The position numbers and the translations under genes were made by a program. Shown piece after piece: positions 8,344 to 18,000 of a DNA stretch of 64,000 nucleotides; the first letter of the stretch is position 1, and every line of letters starts with the position of its first letter. Where the stretch lies: positions 1 through 64,000 of the forward strand of contig CALEAD010000023.1 of NCBI GenBank assembly GCA_937943625.1, given 5' to 3'. Source of the stretch: an uncultured Anaerolineae bacterium. Its GTDB lineage: Bacteria; Chloroflexota; Anaerolineae; Promineifilales; Promineifilaceae. Below the pieces are notes generated by a model, which did not search any database, was not told the origin of the DNA, and saw nothing but the letters and a program-made list of their open reading frames with translations.

Positions 8344-9401
8344 ATAATCGCCTAGAGCAGTTACTGATTGAATGCCTGGACGCCCTGGAGCGCGGCGAAA
8401 CGGCCGAACAAATTCTGGCGCGCTATCCCCAAGAAGCTGCGCAGCTACGCCCCATGCTGGAAACGGCCGTTGCCCTCAGCCAGCTAAACTTGCAACCCTC
8501 GCGCGCGGCGCAGCTCAATGCCAAAAACGCCTTTTTGGACTACGCAGCCTCGCTGCGCACCGCACCCCAATCCCGCCGCGCCGCCTGGGGCGGATGGCGC
8601 CGCCTGCTGGCCCCTCTGGTAACCATTTTTGCGCTGGCACTGCTGGGGGTAGGTGCGGGCTGGCGCGCTAATACTTCTCTGCCAGGAGATGCACTGTACG
8701 GCATCAAACTGCTGCTGGAAGATGCAGCAATGCCGTTTGCCCCAGACCGCGCCGCAGCGGAACAGGCGCGTCAGGAACGGCGCATTCAGGAAATTCAGCA
8801 ACTGCTGGCGCTGGGGCGCACGGCGGAAGTGCACTTCGCCAGCCTGATCACCGATGTTTCGCCTGAAACTCTGCTCATTGGCGGTCTGAGCACAGAACTG
8901 ACGCCGCAGACGGTGCTGACGGGTGAGCCGGTTATTGGTGCACGCGCCGAAGTAGAGGCACTGGTGAGCAACGGCCGTTTACGCGCCACTCACATCCGCA
9001 TCACGCCCCCGCAAGAGCTGCCTGCACCCACGCCGACCATTATAGAAACGGCCGTACCGCCCCAGCCCTCGCCTCCTGTTAGCGCAACAGCCACACTTAC
9101 ATCCACCCCCACGCCAGAAAGCAGTATCACAGCTACGCCCACATCGGAAACGGCCGTTGCTACCATCCAGCCGTCTCCCACGCCCACAATTACCCACACA
9201 CCCACACCTGTTGTCACCCCACCCACGCCCACAATGCCACCGCCCTCCCCCACGGCTACGCCACAAGAGAATACAAACAACAATGACAATGGCAACGACA
9301 ACGACAACAACGATAATGACCACGATAATGACAATGAAAACAGCAACGACAACGATAACGGCAATAATAATGATAACGGCAATGATAACGACGACGATTA
9401 A
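8340..9401 (+). CDS. Membrane protein with DUF5667-type domain, likely anti-sigma factor, Asn/Asp-rich tail
   Basis: 353 residues. Residues 1-80 are cytoplasmic and helical (ALERGETAEQILARYPQEA), as in anti-sigma factors paired with ECF sigmas. One membrane span lies around 88-107 (LLAPLVTIFALALLGVGAG). Just outside the membrane is the DUF5667 signature SLPGDALYGIKLLLEDA. A beta-rich section follows (about 165-222), then a Pro/Thr-rich stalk (about 224-310) and a tail of roughly 42 residues made almost only of Asn, Asp, Gly and Glu. The tail could bind calcium or act as an extended acidic brush; this is a guess from composition. Coupled to the sigma gene by ATGA overlap. Confidence 0.8.
   Translation: MNNRLEQLLIECLDALERGETAEQILARYPQEAAQLRPMLETAVALSQLNLQPSRAAQLNAKNAFLDYAASLRTAPQSRRAAWGGWRRLLAPLVTIFALALLGVGAGWRANTSLPGDALYGIKLLLEDAAMPFAPDRAAAEQARQERRIQEIQQLLALGRTAEVHFASLITDVSPETLLIGGLSTELTPQTVLTGEPVIGARAEVEALVSNGRLRATHIRITPPQELPAPTPTIIETAVPPQPSPPVSATATLTSTPTPESSITATPTSETAVATIQPSPTPTITHTPTPVVTPPTPTMPPPSPTATPQENTNNNDNGNDNDNNDNDHDNDNENSNDNDNGNNNDNGNDNDDD
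9272..9399 (+). repeat. In-frame AAC/GAT/GAC codon repeat encoding the Asn/Asp tail
   Basis: An imperfect run of AAC, GAC, AAT, GAT and GGC codons forms the 3' end of the anti-sigma gene. It is low-complexity DNA prone to slippage, so its length may vary between strains. It lies fully within the coding frame and ends at the stop codon TAA. Confidence 0.8.
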
Positions 9402-9474
9402 ATAGCCAGACCAAATTCGGTTCATACGGCTTACAGCAGTACCTGAACAAAAACTAATTGTCGCCGCAAAGAAC

Positions 9475-9504
9475 TTGGGCGTAATATCAAAGCCATGCTA
9501 TCAT
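9475..9504 (+). promoter_or_regulatory. Possible promoter of the peptide ABC transporter
   Basis: TTGGGC at 9475-9480 and TATCAT at 9499-9504 are 18 bases apart, with TG just before the -10 (TGCTATCAT, an extended -10 form). About 130 bases of leader separate it from the lipoprotein start. The match is moderate and was found by eye only. Confidence 0.3.
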
Positions 9505-9585
9505 GCCCCTTTGTAACGCAGGCATCCCAATTGCGTGTTTCATTGGAGGAGGCAAACGGCCAGGCTCATCCTGCAAGATGCCCAG

Positions 9586-9631
9586 TCTTTGGCCGCCAGC
9601 GGTCTGCGGTCAGCGATCATTTTCAAGGGAG
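9586..9631 (+). repeat. Heptad leader with Shine-Dalgarno before the SBP gene
   Basis: CAGCGGTCTGCGGTCAGCG is a short run of GGTCNGC-like heptads, followed by ATCATTTTCAAGGGAG. The last bases are the ribosome-binding site of the lipoprotein gene at 9638. The same block precedes the genes at 22499 and 56246 almost base for base, although the proteins are unrelated. Confidence 0.65.
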
Positions 9632-9637
9632 ATAGAT

Positions 9638-11203
9638 ATGTTCACACAACTATGTACTCGTTCACGCGGGCTGCTGGTTAGCGGCCTGTTTCTCCTTTTG
9701 CTGCTGGTTGCCTGCGGCAGCACCAGCGAAAGCAACACCACCTCACCCCAAACTGGCGACGAAGGTGCGCGACGCGGCACGCTGCGCGTTGCCATGCAGC
9801 CTATCGTCAATGCCGACCCCATCGCCATCTCTTCCGACAGCGAGGTGTTGGTAGCCAATCACGTCTATGATTACCTGGTAGACATTGACCCCCAATCCAA
9901 CCCCATCCCGCGCCTGGCTACCGCCTGGCAAATCAGTGCAGACGGCCGTCAGTACACCTTCACCCTCGCCCAGGGCGTCACCTGGCACGATGGCAGCTCC
10001 TTCAGCGCCGCCGATGTCATCTGGACCTTTAACCGCCTGCGCAACACCGCCGGGACCCCCACCGCCGACCTCTACGCCAACATCGCCTCCGTCACCGCCA
10101 CCGGCGACCTGGAAGTAACCTTTACCCTGCAAAACCCCAACCCCTTCTTTCTCTATGACCTCAGCGACAACCACGCGCTGATTCTTAAAAATGGGACTAC
10201 CGATGCCAGCAGCAGCTTCAACGGCACCGGCCCCTTCAAGGTAGTCAGCTACGCGCCCGAAGACCGCATCATTCTGCAAGCGAACGATGCTTACTTTATT
10301 CCTGGTCAGCCCAAACTGGCCGGCCTGGAAATCATTTTCTTTAATGAAGACAATGCCGCTGTAGACGCGCTGCGCGGTGGGCAAATTGACCTGGCCATGC
10401 GCATGTCTTCCTCCCTCTTCGAGACACTGAAAAACGAGCCCGGCATCATCGCCATAGACGTGCCCACCAACGGCTTTGACCTGGTGCGCCTGCGCGCCGA
10501 CCGCGCCCCCGGCAATGATCCCCGCGTCATTCAGGCGCTGCGCCTGGCCACAGACCGCCAGGCTATCTTCAACGTCGTGCAGCAAGGGTACGGCGCCATC
10601 GGCAACGACACCCCTATTGGCCCGCTCTATGCCGCTTACCATGATCCCACCATTCAGCCTCCGGCGCGTGACGTAGCGGCCGCGCGCGCGCTGCTGGCCG
10701 CCGCTGGCTACGATGCCAGCAATCCCCTGCGCCTGACACTGCACACCCCAGACACAGGCAATCGCCCGAACCTGGCCGTTGTGCTCAAACAGCAGTGGGA
10801 AGAGGCAGGCGCGCAGATTACCGTCAGCGTGGAGCCAGAAAGTGTGTACTATGGCGATGACGGCTGGCTGGAGGTGGATTTAGGGATCACGGGTTGGGGA
10901 TCACGGCCGTATCCCCAATTCTACCTGGATGTAATGCTCATCAGCGGTGCACAATGGAATGAGGCACACTTTGCCAATGCCGAGTTCGATGCCCTGGCGC
11001 GCACAGCCGGCACAACCCTGAACGAGCAGGAGCGCATTGCTGCCTACCGCGACATTCAGCGTCTGCTGGTAGAGCGCGGCCCGGTCATCATTCCCTACTA
11101 CTTTGCCCAATTTGCCGCCATCCGCGAAACCTTCAGCGGCTTTGAGCTAAAAGCATTTGCCGGTCGCACCGATTTCCGTAACGTCAGCTACGTGGGACCG
11201 TAG
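9638..11203 (+). CDS. Peptide/nickel-type ABC transporter substrate-binding lipoprotein (family 5)
   Basis: 521 residues from ATG 9638, which has AAGGGAG upstream. A signal peptide with hydrophobic core GLLVSGLFLLLLL ends in the lipobox LVACGS, so the mature protein is anchored by its Cys to the outer face of the membrane. The mature part has the SBP_bac_5 pattern: YDYLVDIDPQSNPIPRLATA, YTFTLAQGVTWHDGSSFSAA and VTFTLQNPNPFFLYDLSD. It should capture oligopeptides or similar ligands and deliver them to the permease and fused ATPase encoded next. The ligand cannot be read from sequence. Confidence 0.92.
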   Translation: MFTQLCTRSRGLLVSGLFLLLLLVACGSTSESNTTSPQTGDEGARRGTLRVAMQPIVNADPIAISSDSEVLVANHVYDYLVDIDPQSNPIPRLATAWQISADGRQYTFTLAQGVTWHDGSSFSAADVIWTFNRLRNTAGTPTADLYANIASVTATGDLEVTFTLQNPNPFFLYDLSDNHALILKNGTTDASSSFNGTGPFKVVSYAPEDRIILQANDAYFIPGQPKLAGLEIIFFNEDNAAVDALRGGQIDLAMRMSSSLFETLKNEPGIIAIDVPTNGFDLVRLRADRAPGNDPRVIQALRLATDRQAIFNVVQQGYGAIGNDTPIGPLYAAYHDPTIQPPARDVAAARALLAAAGYDASNPLRLTLHTPDTGNRPNLAVVLKQQWEEAGAQITVSVEPESVYYGDDGWLEVDLGITGWGSRPYPQFYLDVMLISGAQWNEAHFANAEFDALARTAGTTLNEQERIAAYRDIQRLLVERGPVIIPYYFAQFAAIRETFSGFELKAFAGRTDFRNVSYVGP

Positions 11204-11218
11204 CCTGAAACGTGAGGG

Positions 11219-11284
11219 GTGAAGCATGAAGCGTGAAGCTTAAAGAGAATATCTCGTTTCACGCTTCGCGGTTTCACGCTTCAC
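11219..11284. repeat. GTGAAGC/TGAAACG inverted repeat
   Basis: Left arm GTGAAGCATGAAGCGTGAAG and a right arm ending GGTTTCACGCTTCAC can pair imperfectly. It sits between the lipoprotein stop and the TTG start of the permease, so it could attenuate transcription or expose or hide that start. It is built from the same word as the perfect hairpin at 44224-44268. Confidence 0.55.
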
Positions 11285-12124
11285 TTGCTGCTCCCGCACT
11301 TTGCCGTGCGCAAACTCGCCTCCACCCCTGCCTCCGCCCTGGGCGGCACCATTGTGCTGATGTTTTTGTTGCTGGCGCTGTTTGGCCCACTGATTGCCCC
11401 CTACGGCCTGAACGAGCAGCTTTATGATGAAGCGCGGCAACCACCCTCGGCGGCGCACTGGTTCGGCACAGACCACCTGGGGCGTGACGTTTTTAGCCGC
11501 GTAGTGCTAGGCACGCGCGACGTGCTGGCGCTGGCAGGACTGGGCACCCTGCTGGCGGTGCTGAGCGGGGCCAGCCTGGGACTGCTCAGCGGCTACCTGG
11601 GCGGCTGGTTTGACGAAATTTTGATGCGCTTCTTCGACAGCCTGCTGGCGCTGCCGGCCATGCTGCTGGCACTGCTGCTGTTGGGCACGTTGGGGCCGTC
11701 GGCCAGCAGCATTTTGCTGGTGATTGCCGTGGTGTACACGCCCATTGTGGCGCGGGTAGCACGCAGCGTGGTGCTGGCGGTTAAAAGTAAGGCCTACGTG
11801 GAGGCGGCACGCATCCAGGGGGAGTCGTTGGCGCGCATTTTGTTCCGTGAGATTTTGCCCGCCGTGTTGCCCGCGCTGGCGGTGGAGGCTTCTCTGCGCT
11901 TTTCTTATGCCATCTTTCTCGTGGCTTCGCTGGGCTTTTTGGGCGTGGGCGTGCAGCCGCCCAGCCCTAACTGGGGACTGATGGTGAGTGAAGCGCGGCA
12001 GCACGTCAGTCAGCTTCCCTGGATGATGGTTTATCCGGCGGGGGCGATTGCGCTACTGGTGATTGGTGTGAATTTGCTGGCGGATGGGTTGAAGCGGGTG
12101 ATAATGGGTAATGATTATTTGTAA
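11285..12124 (+). CDS. ABC transporter permease, DppC/OppC type
   Basis: 279 residues starting at TTG 11285. The periplasmic segment after the first membrane helix holds AHWFGTDHLGRDVFSR, the GTDxxGRDxxSR signature of DppC/OppC permeases. Five or six further membrane helices follow, with the EAA loop for the ATPase around YVEAARIQGESLARILFREI. The partner DppB/OppB-type permease usually encoded just upstream is absent here: only the lipoprotein gene precedes and only the ATPase follows. The complex may be built from one permease type, or DppB may be encoded elsewhere. Confidence 0.9.
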   Translation: MLLPHFAVRKLASTPASALGGTIVLMFLLLALFGPLIAPYGLNEQLYDEARQPPSAAHWFGTDHLGRDVFSRVVLGTRDVLALAGLGTLLAVLSGASLGLLSGYLGGWFDEILMRFFDSLLALPAMLLALLLLGTLGPSASSILLVIAVVYTPIVARVARSVVLAVKSKAYVEAARIQGESLARILFREILPAVLPALAVEASLRFSYAIFLVASLGFLGVGVQPPSPNWGLMVSEARQHVSQLPWMMVYPAGAIALLVIGVNLLADGLKRVIMGNDYL

Positions 12125-12138
12125 GGAGCATCTGAATC

Positions 12139-12177
12139 ATGCCCATGATTGTTTATCAATTTATCTCACATGAGTGA
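12139..12177 (+). CDS. Possible 12-residue leader peptide coupled to the ATPase gene
   Basis: ATG at 12139, preceded by AAGGAG at 12123-12128, opens a 12-codon frame (MPMIVYQFISHE) whose TGA at 12175-12177 overlaps the start region ATGAGTGA of the fused ATPase. The strong Shine-Dalgarno seems to serve this frame and not the ATPase ATG at 12170, which is too far away. It could couple translation of the ATPase to the permease. It may also be chance. Confidence 0.3.
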   Translation: MPMIVYQFISHE

Positions 12178-14200
12178 ACTGCCGGTATTGCGAATAGAGG
12201 GGCTGACGGTGGCTTACCGCAGCAGCAAAGGCTGGCTGGAGGCAACGCGCCAGGTGAGCCTGGAAGTTGGCGCGGGTGAAACGGTAGGCCTGGTTGGTGA
12301 AAGTGGCTCTGGTAAGTCTACGCTGGCGTTGGCGGTGATGGGGTATCTGCCCAACGGCCGTATTCAATCTGGCCGTATTCGCTTCCGGGGGCAAGATTTA
12401 CTGGCGCTGCGCCGCGAGGAAATGCGCCAACTGTGGGGGCGGCAAATTGGCCTGGTGCCGCAAGACCCGCTTTCGGCACTGAATCCGTCGCTGCGCATTG
12501 GCGAACAGCTTGGCGAAGGGCTGCGCCTGCACCTGGGGCTGAACAAAGCGGATGCGGCCGCGCGTGCGCTGCGCCTGCTGGAAATGGTGCACGTGCCTGA
12601 TCCGCCGCGCGTGGCTACCAGCTACCCACATCAGCTAAGCGGTGGGATGCAGCAGCGGGTGATGATTGCCATGGCCTTTGGCCTGGAACCGGCGCTGCTG
12701 ATTTTGGATGAACCGACAACAAACCTGGACGTAACGACGCAGGCGGCTGTGCTTGCCTTGTTAGAAGAGCTGATTGCGCAGCGGCAAACGGCCGTTCTCT
12801 ATGTTACGCACAATCTGGGGGTGGTGGCACGCATCTGCAACCGCGTAGCGGTGCTGTACGCCGGTGAACTGCTAGAAACTGCATTCACGACCGACCTCTA
12901 TCGCCAGCCGCTGCACCCGTACACGCGCGGGCTGCTGGACAGCGTGCCGCAGGTGGGGCAGCGCCACGCCAGCGCCCCGTTACAGACCATTCCTGGCCAG
13001 ATTCCCTCCCTGGGAAATCGCCCTGATGGCTGCGTGTTTGTGCCGCGCTGTGCCCTGGCCACGGAAAAGTGCCACACAGAACGGCCGTTGCTGCACACCC
13101 CTACCCCCACACGCACCAGCCGCTGCCATTTTTGGCAAGAGTTAGTGGCAAGTAAGGAGTGGGGCGGGACAAGTGAAGCGCCAGTGGTCAATGGGCAATT
13201 CCCAATCTCCAATCCCCAAGCACCAATATCCAACTCCTCCTCCCCCCTCCTGCGGCTGACAGACGTAAGCGTCACCTTTCGCAAACGGGGGTGGCGCAAG
13301 GGGGTGAGAGCAGTTCATGAAGTCAGCCTGACAACCGCGCGCGGCGAAACGCTGGGTCTGGTAGGCGAAAGCGGTAGCGGCAAAACGACCCTGGCACGCG
13401 CCATTATTGGTCTGACGCCGCGCAGTAGCGGCGAAATTGAGCTGCTGCAACTGCGGCTGCCCCCGGCCCTCTCGGCGCGCAGCCGCGCCATGCGGCGCTA
13501 CGTGCAGTACGTCTTCCAAAACCCGGAAGAAGCGCTCAATCCGGCAATAACGATAGGCGAGACCCTGCAACGGCCGTTTGTCACGCTGCAGGGGCTTTCG
13601 CGCCAGGAGGCGCAGGCGGCCGCACTCAGCCTGCTGCAAGCGGTCAGGCTGCCGCCGGAGTATGCTCAGCGGCTGCCCGGCCAGCTAAGCGGTGGCGAAA
13701 AGCAACGCGTGGCCATTGCCCGTGCCTTTGCCACCAATCCTGATTTGCTGATTGCCGACGAGGCAGTTTCTGCGCTAGATGTTTCTGTGCAGGCGGCCAT
13801 TCTGAATCTGTTGTACGAGTTGCAGCGCGAACATGAGAATGCGTTGCTCTTTATCTCGCACGACCTGGCGGTAGTAGGCTACCTGGCGGACCGCATTGCC
13901 GTGATGGTTGATGGGCAGCTAATGGAAATTGCCCCCGCCGAGACGCTGTTCACGCCACCGCATCACCCATATACGGCCGTGCTGCTTTCTGCCATTCCCA
14001 ACCCAAACCCACAAGCGCAGCAAGCTCCCATCTCTCTGGCTGATGAGGTAGGGCGGGGCGCAAGCACGGCCATTGGCTGTCCGTTTCAGGGGCGCTGCCC
14101 ACGCTCATTGGGAGTTCTCTGCCAGACACAACGCCCACCCTGGCGGGAACTCCCTGGTAACAAGCGTGTATTTTGCCATTTGCCGGTTGAGGAGTTATAA
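12170..14200 (+). CDS. Fused double ATPase of a peptide-type ABC transporter (DppD-DppF fusion)
   Basis: 676 residues holding two complete ABC domains in one chain. The first has Walker A GESGSGKSTL, signature LSGGMQQR and Walker B LLILDEPTTNLD, then the oligopeptide C-terminal segment with a Cys-rich stretch (GCVFVPRCALATEKC). A 45-residue linker follows. The second domain has GESGSGKTTLAR, LSGGEKQRVAIARAF and LLIADEAVSALD, again with a Cys-rich tail (GCPFQGRCPRSLGVLC). These tails are found in OppD/OppF families and bind an iron-sulfur cluster in some members. A fusion of both ATPases is common in some phyla. It powers uptake with the permease and lipoprotein upstream. TTG at 12149 is an alternative start. 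Confidence 0.92.
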   Translation: MSELPVLRIEGLTVAYRSSKGWLEATRQVSLEVGAGETVGLVGESGSGKSTLALAVMGYLPNGRIQSGRIRFRGQDLLALRREEMRQLWGRQIGLVPQDPLSALNPSLRIGEQLGEGLRLHLGLNKADAAARALRLLEMVHVPDPPRVATSYPHQLSGGMQQRVMIAMAFGLEPALLILDEPTTNLDVTTQAAVLALLEELIAQRQTAVLYVTHNLGVVARICNRVAVLYAGELLETAFTTDLYRQPLHPYTRGLLDSVPQVGQRHASAPLQTIPGQIPSLGNRPDGCVFVPRCALATEKCHTERPLLHTPTPTRTSRCHFWQELVASKEWGGTSEAPVVNGQFPISNPQAPISNSSSPLLRLTDVSVTFRKRGWRKGVRAVHEVSLTTARGETLGLVGESGSGKTTLARAIIGLTPRSSGEIELLQLRLPPALSARSRAMRRYVQYVFQNPEEALNPAITIGETLQRPFVTLQGLSRQEAQAAALSLLQAVRLPPEYAQRLPGQLSGGEKQRVAIARAFATNPDLLIADEAVSALDVSVQAAILNLLYELQREHENALLFISHDLAVVGYLADRIAVMVDGQLMEIAPAETLFTPPHHPYTAVLLSAIPNPNPQAQQAPISLADEVGRGASTAIGCPFQGRCPRSLGVLCQTQRPPWRELPGNKRVFCHLPVEEL

Positions 14201-14221
14201 AAGCGACTCCCTAAATTTATT

Positions 14222-15052
14222 ATGGACGCACAACAGGCTCCTCCCATTTTTATTGTTTCTGGCGGCGTGGGTGCCAGCGCCGAACAGGTGGTGAACACGG
14301 TATTGGCACAGTTCCCGGAACGGCAGGTGCCGGTAGTGACGATTAAGCATACGCGCACGGCGGAACAAGTTGAGCAGGCAGTGGCGCGGGCGCAAGTGGC
14401 CGGGGGCATTTTGGTGCACACTTTGGTAGATGGAACCATGCGCGCGCGCTTAACGGCCGTTGCCGCACAGGCGGGTGTTCCGGCAATTGATTTAATGGGG
14501 CCGCTGCTGACGCAATTAACGGCCGTTTTGCAGCAGCAGCCGCTAGGCCAGCCTGGGCTTTACCGCCAACTGCACCACACCTATTTTGAGCGCGTGGCCG
14601 CAATTGAGTACACCATGATGCACGATGACGGCAAGCGCCCGAATGAATGGGGCGAAGCAGACATTGTGCTGGCGGGCGTCTCACGCACGGGTAAGACACC
14701 GTTGAGCATTTACCTATCCGTATTGGGATGGAAGGTGGCCAATGTGCCGCTGGTGCCGGAAACGGCCGTTGCCCCCCAACTTTTTCAGCTCAATCCGGCG
14801 CGCGTGGTGGGGCTGACAATAACGCTAGAGCGGCTGCTCACCTTTCGCCGCCAGCGCAGCAGCCAGATGGGCATCTCGCGCACGTTGCCCTATGCCGACC
14901 CCACGCGCATTGCCGAAGAGCTAGAATTTGCGCAGCGCATCTACCGCCGCGGCAAATTTGCCGTGCTCGACGTGACCGACAAAACAGTAGAAGCCAGCGC
15001 CAACGAAATTGTGCGCCTGGTTGATACCCGCCGCGCCCTCTGGGAAACGTAA
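14222..15052 (+). CDS. Pyruvate,phosphate dikinase regulatory protein (PDRP, DUF299)
   Basis: 276 residues. PDRP is a bifunctional kinase/phosphorylase that switches PPDK off by ADP-dependent phosphorylation of an active-site Thr and on again by phosphorolysis. Diagnostic segments are FIVSGGVGASAEQVVNTVLA at the N-terminus, EYTMMHDDGKRP in the middle, the P-loop GVSRTGKTPLSIYLS, GWKVANVPLVPE and the C-terminal FAVLDVTDKTVEASANEI. PEP synthase regulators belong to the same family, but the window also contains ppdK at 47038, which favours PPDK as target. No clear Shine-Dalgarno before ATG 14222. Confidence 0.92.
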   Translation: MDAQQAPPIFIVSGGVGASAEQVVNTVLAQFPERQVPVVTIKHTRTAEQVEQAVARAQVAGGILVHTLVDGTMRARLTAVAAQAGVPAIDLMGPLLTQLTAVLQQQPLGQPGLYRQLHHTYFERVAAIEYTMMHDDGKRPNEWGEADIVLAGVSRTGKTPLSIYLSVLGWKVANVPLVPETAVAPQLFQLNPARVVGLTITLERLLTFRRQRSSQMGISRTLPYADPTRIAEELEFAQRIYRRGKFAVLDVTDKTVEASANEIVRLVDTRRALWET

Positions 15053-15091
15053 AGGCAGGGGGCAGACTCACAATTCATAATTCATTATTGA

Positions 15092-18000
15092 CTACAGTTC
15101 CCGGTTGCGCATGGCGCGGAAGGCGGCGTACACGTGCTCCTTGCGCTGCCCATCCTTGCGCACAATGCCCGCGTTCCGCATCCAGTCTGACCAGGCAAAC
15201 CAGATCGCAACTGGAACTAATTCTACATAGCGTTGCTCCACGTAACGGTACACATCCTTGAGATAGTCGGCAATTTGCGCGTAATGCACAGGGCCAATTT
15301 CTGTGTCTGCCGCCACGCCCATTTCTGTGATCCAGAACGGCATATCGGGAATCTCGCGCCGGTACAGCTCGAATGCTTCACTCAGCGGACCAAAGTGTTG
15401 CCCCCAGTCGAACGGCGCTTTGGTGGCCCAACGGCCGTATGGATGAATGCCAATCGCGTCTACCGGCCAGGGGCCATTGAGTGCCTGCTTACACGCCTTC
15501 AGGTAGGCCACGCTTTGCTGCGGCCCGGTGGCCAGCCCGCCAAACACAATTGGCGACTCTGGCGACTCCTGACGGATGGCGGCGGCCACTTTTTGCAGCA
15601 CAACGGCAAAATGCGCCGGCGGCACAAAGACGGAAGCGGGGTTGTTGGGCAAATCCCCTTCATTCCAGATCTGATAAGCCACCTGTTTGCCATAGCGGCG
15701 ATAGCGGCGGGCAATTTTTGCCGCTGCGTCGGCCAGTTCATCCCCATAGCCGCGCCAATCATTGTTACCCGTCCAGGGTCCGCGCCCCCATATCGTCTCC
15801 TGGTTGAGGATGACGAGCGATTTGATGCCCATGCGGTTGTATTTCTGGATCAGCGGATCATACTGGGCAAAGGCGGCCTCAATGTTGCCACGCTCGGCGG
15901 GATTGTGGCGCGCCGCCAGCTTGAAGACAAAGCGTACCCACTCTAATCCTTTCAGGTCGTCGTTGTCCATAGGGTTGCTGTGTGGGGCGTCTGGATTGAT
16001 ATTCATGCCGCGCTCTAACAGCCGCACAGCCGGCGTGGGCGTCGGCTCTGGCTCCGGCGGCGGCACCGGTTTGGTGCTGCGGTAGAAGATGGCAGAGCGA
16101 ATGGTATCACGCAGGGGAAGTCCAGTACGGCCGTATCTATCACGCAGTGACGCCTCCTGTGCCGGATAGAGCCAGGGGTCATTAATGCGGTAATCGTCGC
16201 CGTCGCGACCGACAATTAGCACCCAATGCTGGTCATTCTCCGTGTAGGGGGTGTCGCGGGTAAAGTCCACGTGCACGGTGGCGGGATTGCCCGCTTCCAG
16301 ACTGGCATTGATGCGCGTGATCAGGTCGGGGGCATTCATTTCCAGCTTGCCCATGTACACGATGTCGCTGTAAACGTTGCTCAGGGCATTCCATTTTGTT
16401 AGATACCCATTGAGATAGCCTCCCTTGGTCACCATGGCGTGGTTGAGTTGCGCGGGGTTGGTAGCACGGCCGTAGCTATTGGCCACCATCGCAAAGCAAA
16501 CCAGTAGGCAGCCCCATTCGCCAATTGTCTTGGGCGAGCCGGGATGGCCTAACAGCATATCTCGCCACTGCGGGTCCCGCTGTGAAATCGGCGTTGCCAG
16601 CGATTTGCCCACCGGCGAAGGCACGACAATGCGCGCATAGAGCACCTCGCCAAAGGGCATGCCTTTTTCGTCCTTCATGCGGTAATCGGCAAAGTGTGTG
16701 CCGGGGGCAACGGGCGCAATCATGTCCAGCGAAATTTCCGCCACGCCGCCAGGGGGTGTGGCCGGCAGGGGAACGCTGAGCTGTGTGCCCATGTTCACAC
16801 CGCCGATAAATTCCAGCTTAAAGCCACTGCCCCAGGGGCGCGTGCCGCTGTTGCGCGCGCGCCAAGTCTTGCGGAAGCTCTGCCCTGGCTGCATGAGCGT
16901 GTCGTCGGGCACGGTCACGTCGGCGACAAATTTGCTATCGCTAATGCCTGCCGGGGGCGGCGGCGCAGCTTCGGCAACAATGCGCGCATAGAGAATGTCG
17001 CCAAACGGCCGTCCCTGGGCATCTTGCATACGCCAATCGGTAAAGTGGACGCCGGTCGTTTGCGGCACGGTCATCTCAATGGCAATATCTACCTGCTGGC
17101 CAGGCACGGCGGCGGGCAAATCGCGGCTGGTGATGGCGTGCATTTTTGTGCCCGCCACGTGCACCAGCTTAAAGCCCGGCCCCCAGGCTACTTCGCCGTT
17201 GTTTTCCACGCGCCAAATTTTTTGGAATGGCTCGCCGACGCGGATGCGCATGTCATCGGGGATGGTCACGTCGCGGATGAAACGGCCGTTGGCCTTTTTG
17301 CTAGGGTCTGGCGACGGCGCAACGGGAATAATAACGCGCGGTGGGGCTTGTGGCTCTGGGTCGGGTAGCTCAAAGCGGTGCGTGAGGGTAAATCGGGTGA
17401 CAGGCGCGATCAGCTTTTGCGCAAATTGGGCAATGTTGTTGAACCCCGGCCCCAGGTACCAGATGGCGGCGCCGAGCAGCTCCGGGTAACGGCCGTACAG
17501 TTCTCCCACCTCGCGAATGTGGCGCAGCGCCACTTCTGGCACGGGGACCCGCTCGTGCGTCCAGCCCCATTCGGTAATCAGGATTTTCGGCCTTTTAATG
17601 CGCTGCCGGTCGCAGGCGTCATACAACTTCTGAAAACGGCCGACATGGTCCCCGCGCAAAAACCAGATCTCCTCCACCTTGAGACTATACTCGTGCAACG
17701 CCACCGAAAGGCTATCTGGATGCTGCTGACAAAGCTCCAGGTATTGCAACATCCCATCCGTCTCCCAAGCCCCTTCGTCTGGCGTGCCCGTTGAGTAACC
17801 GAACGCAGAAAACTTGTACCCATCTGCCAGCGCCATCTGCCCGGTGAAAAAGGCAAACTTACCCAGCCAGTTCGCCCACTCTACCTCTTTGCGCGGTTCG
17901 TTAATCGTTTCAATCCACACCAGCTTCTTATCCAACTCTGGCGGCAGGTGCTGCACATGCCACAACCAATGTTCGGCGGCAGCGGCCTCTGGCTCCTTGG

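Noticed and set aside
8979-9425. Antisense frames rich in Val/Ile opposite the anti-sigma tail
   Set aside because: They are the complement of the Asn/Asp codon repeat and resemble a membrane helix only because AAC/GAT read backwards as GTT/ATC.
9743-10744. 333-codon antisense frame over the ABC lipoprotein gene
   Set aside because: It is a mirror frame of a gene with a clear lipobox and family pattern; the product is Gly/Val-rich with no recognisable motif and no ribosome site.
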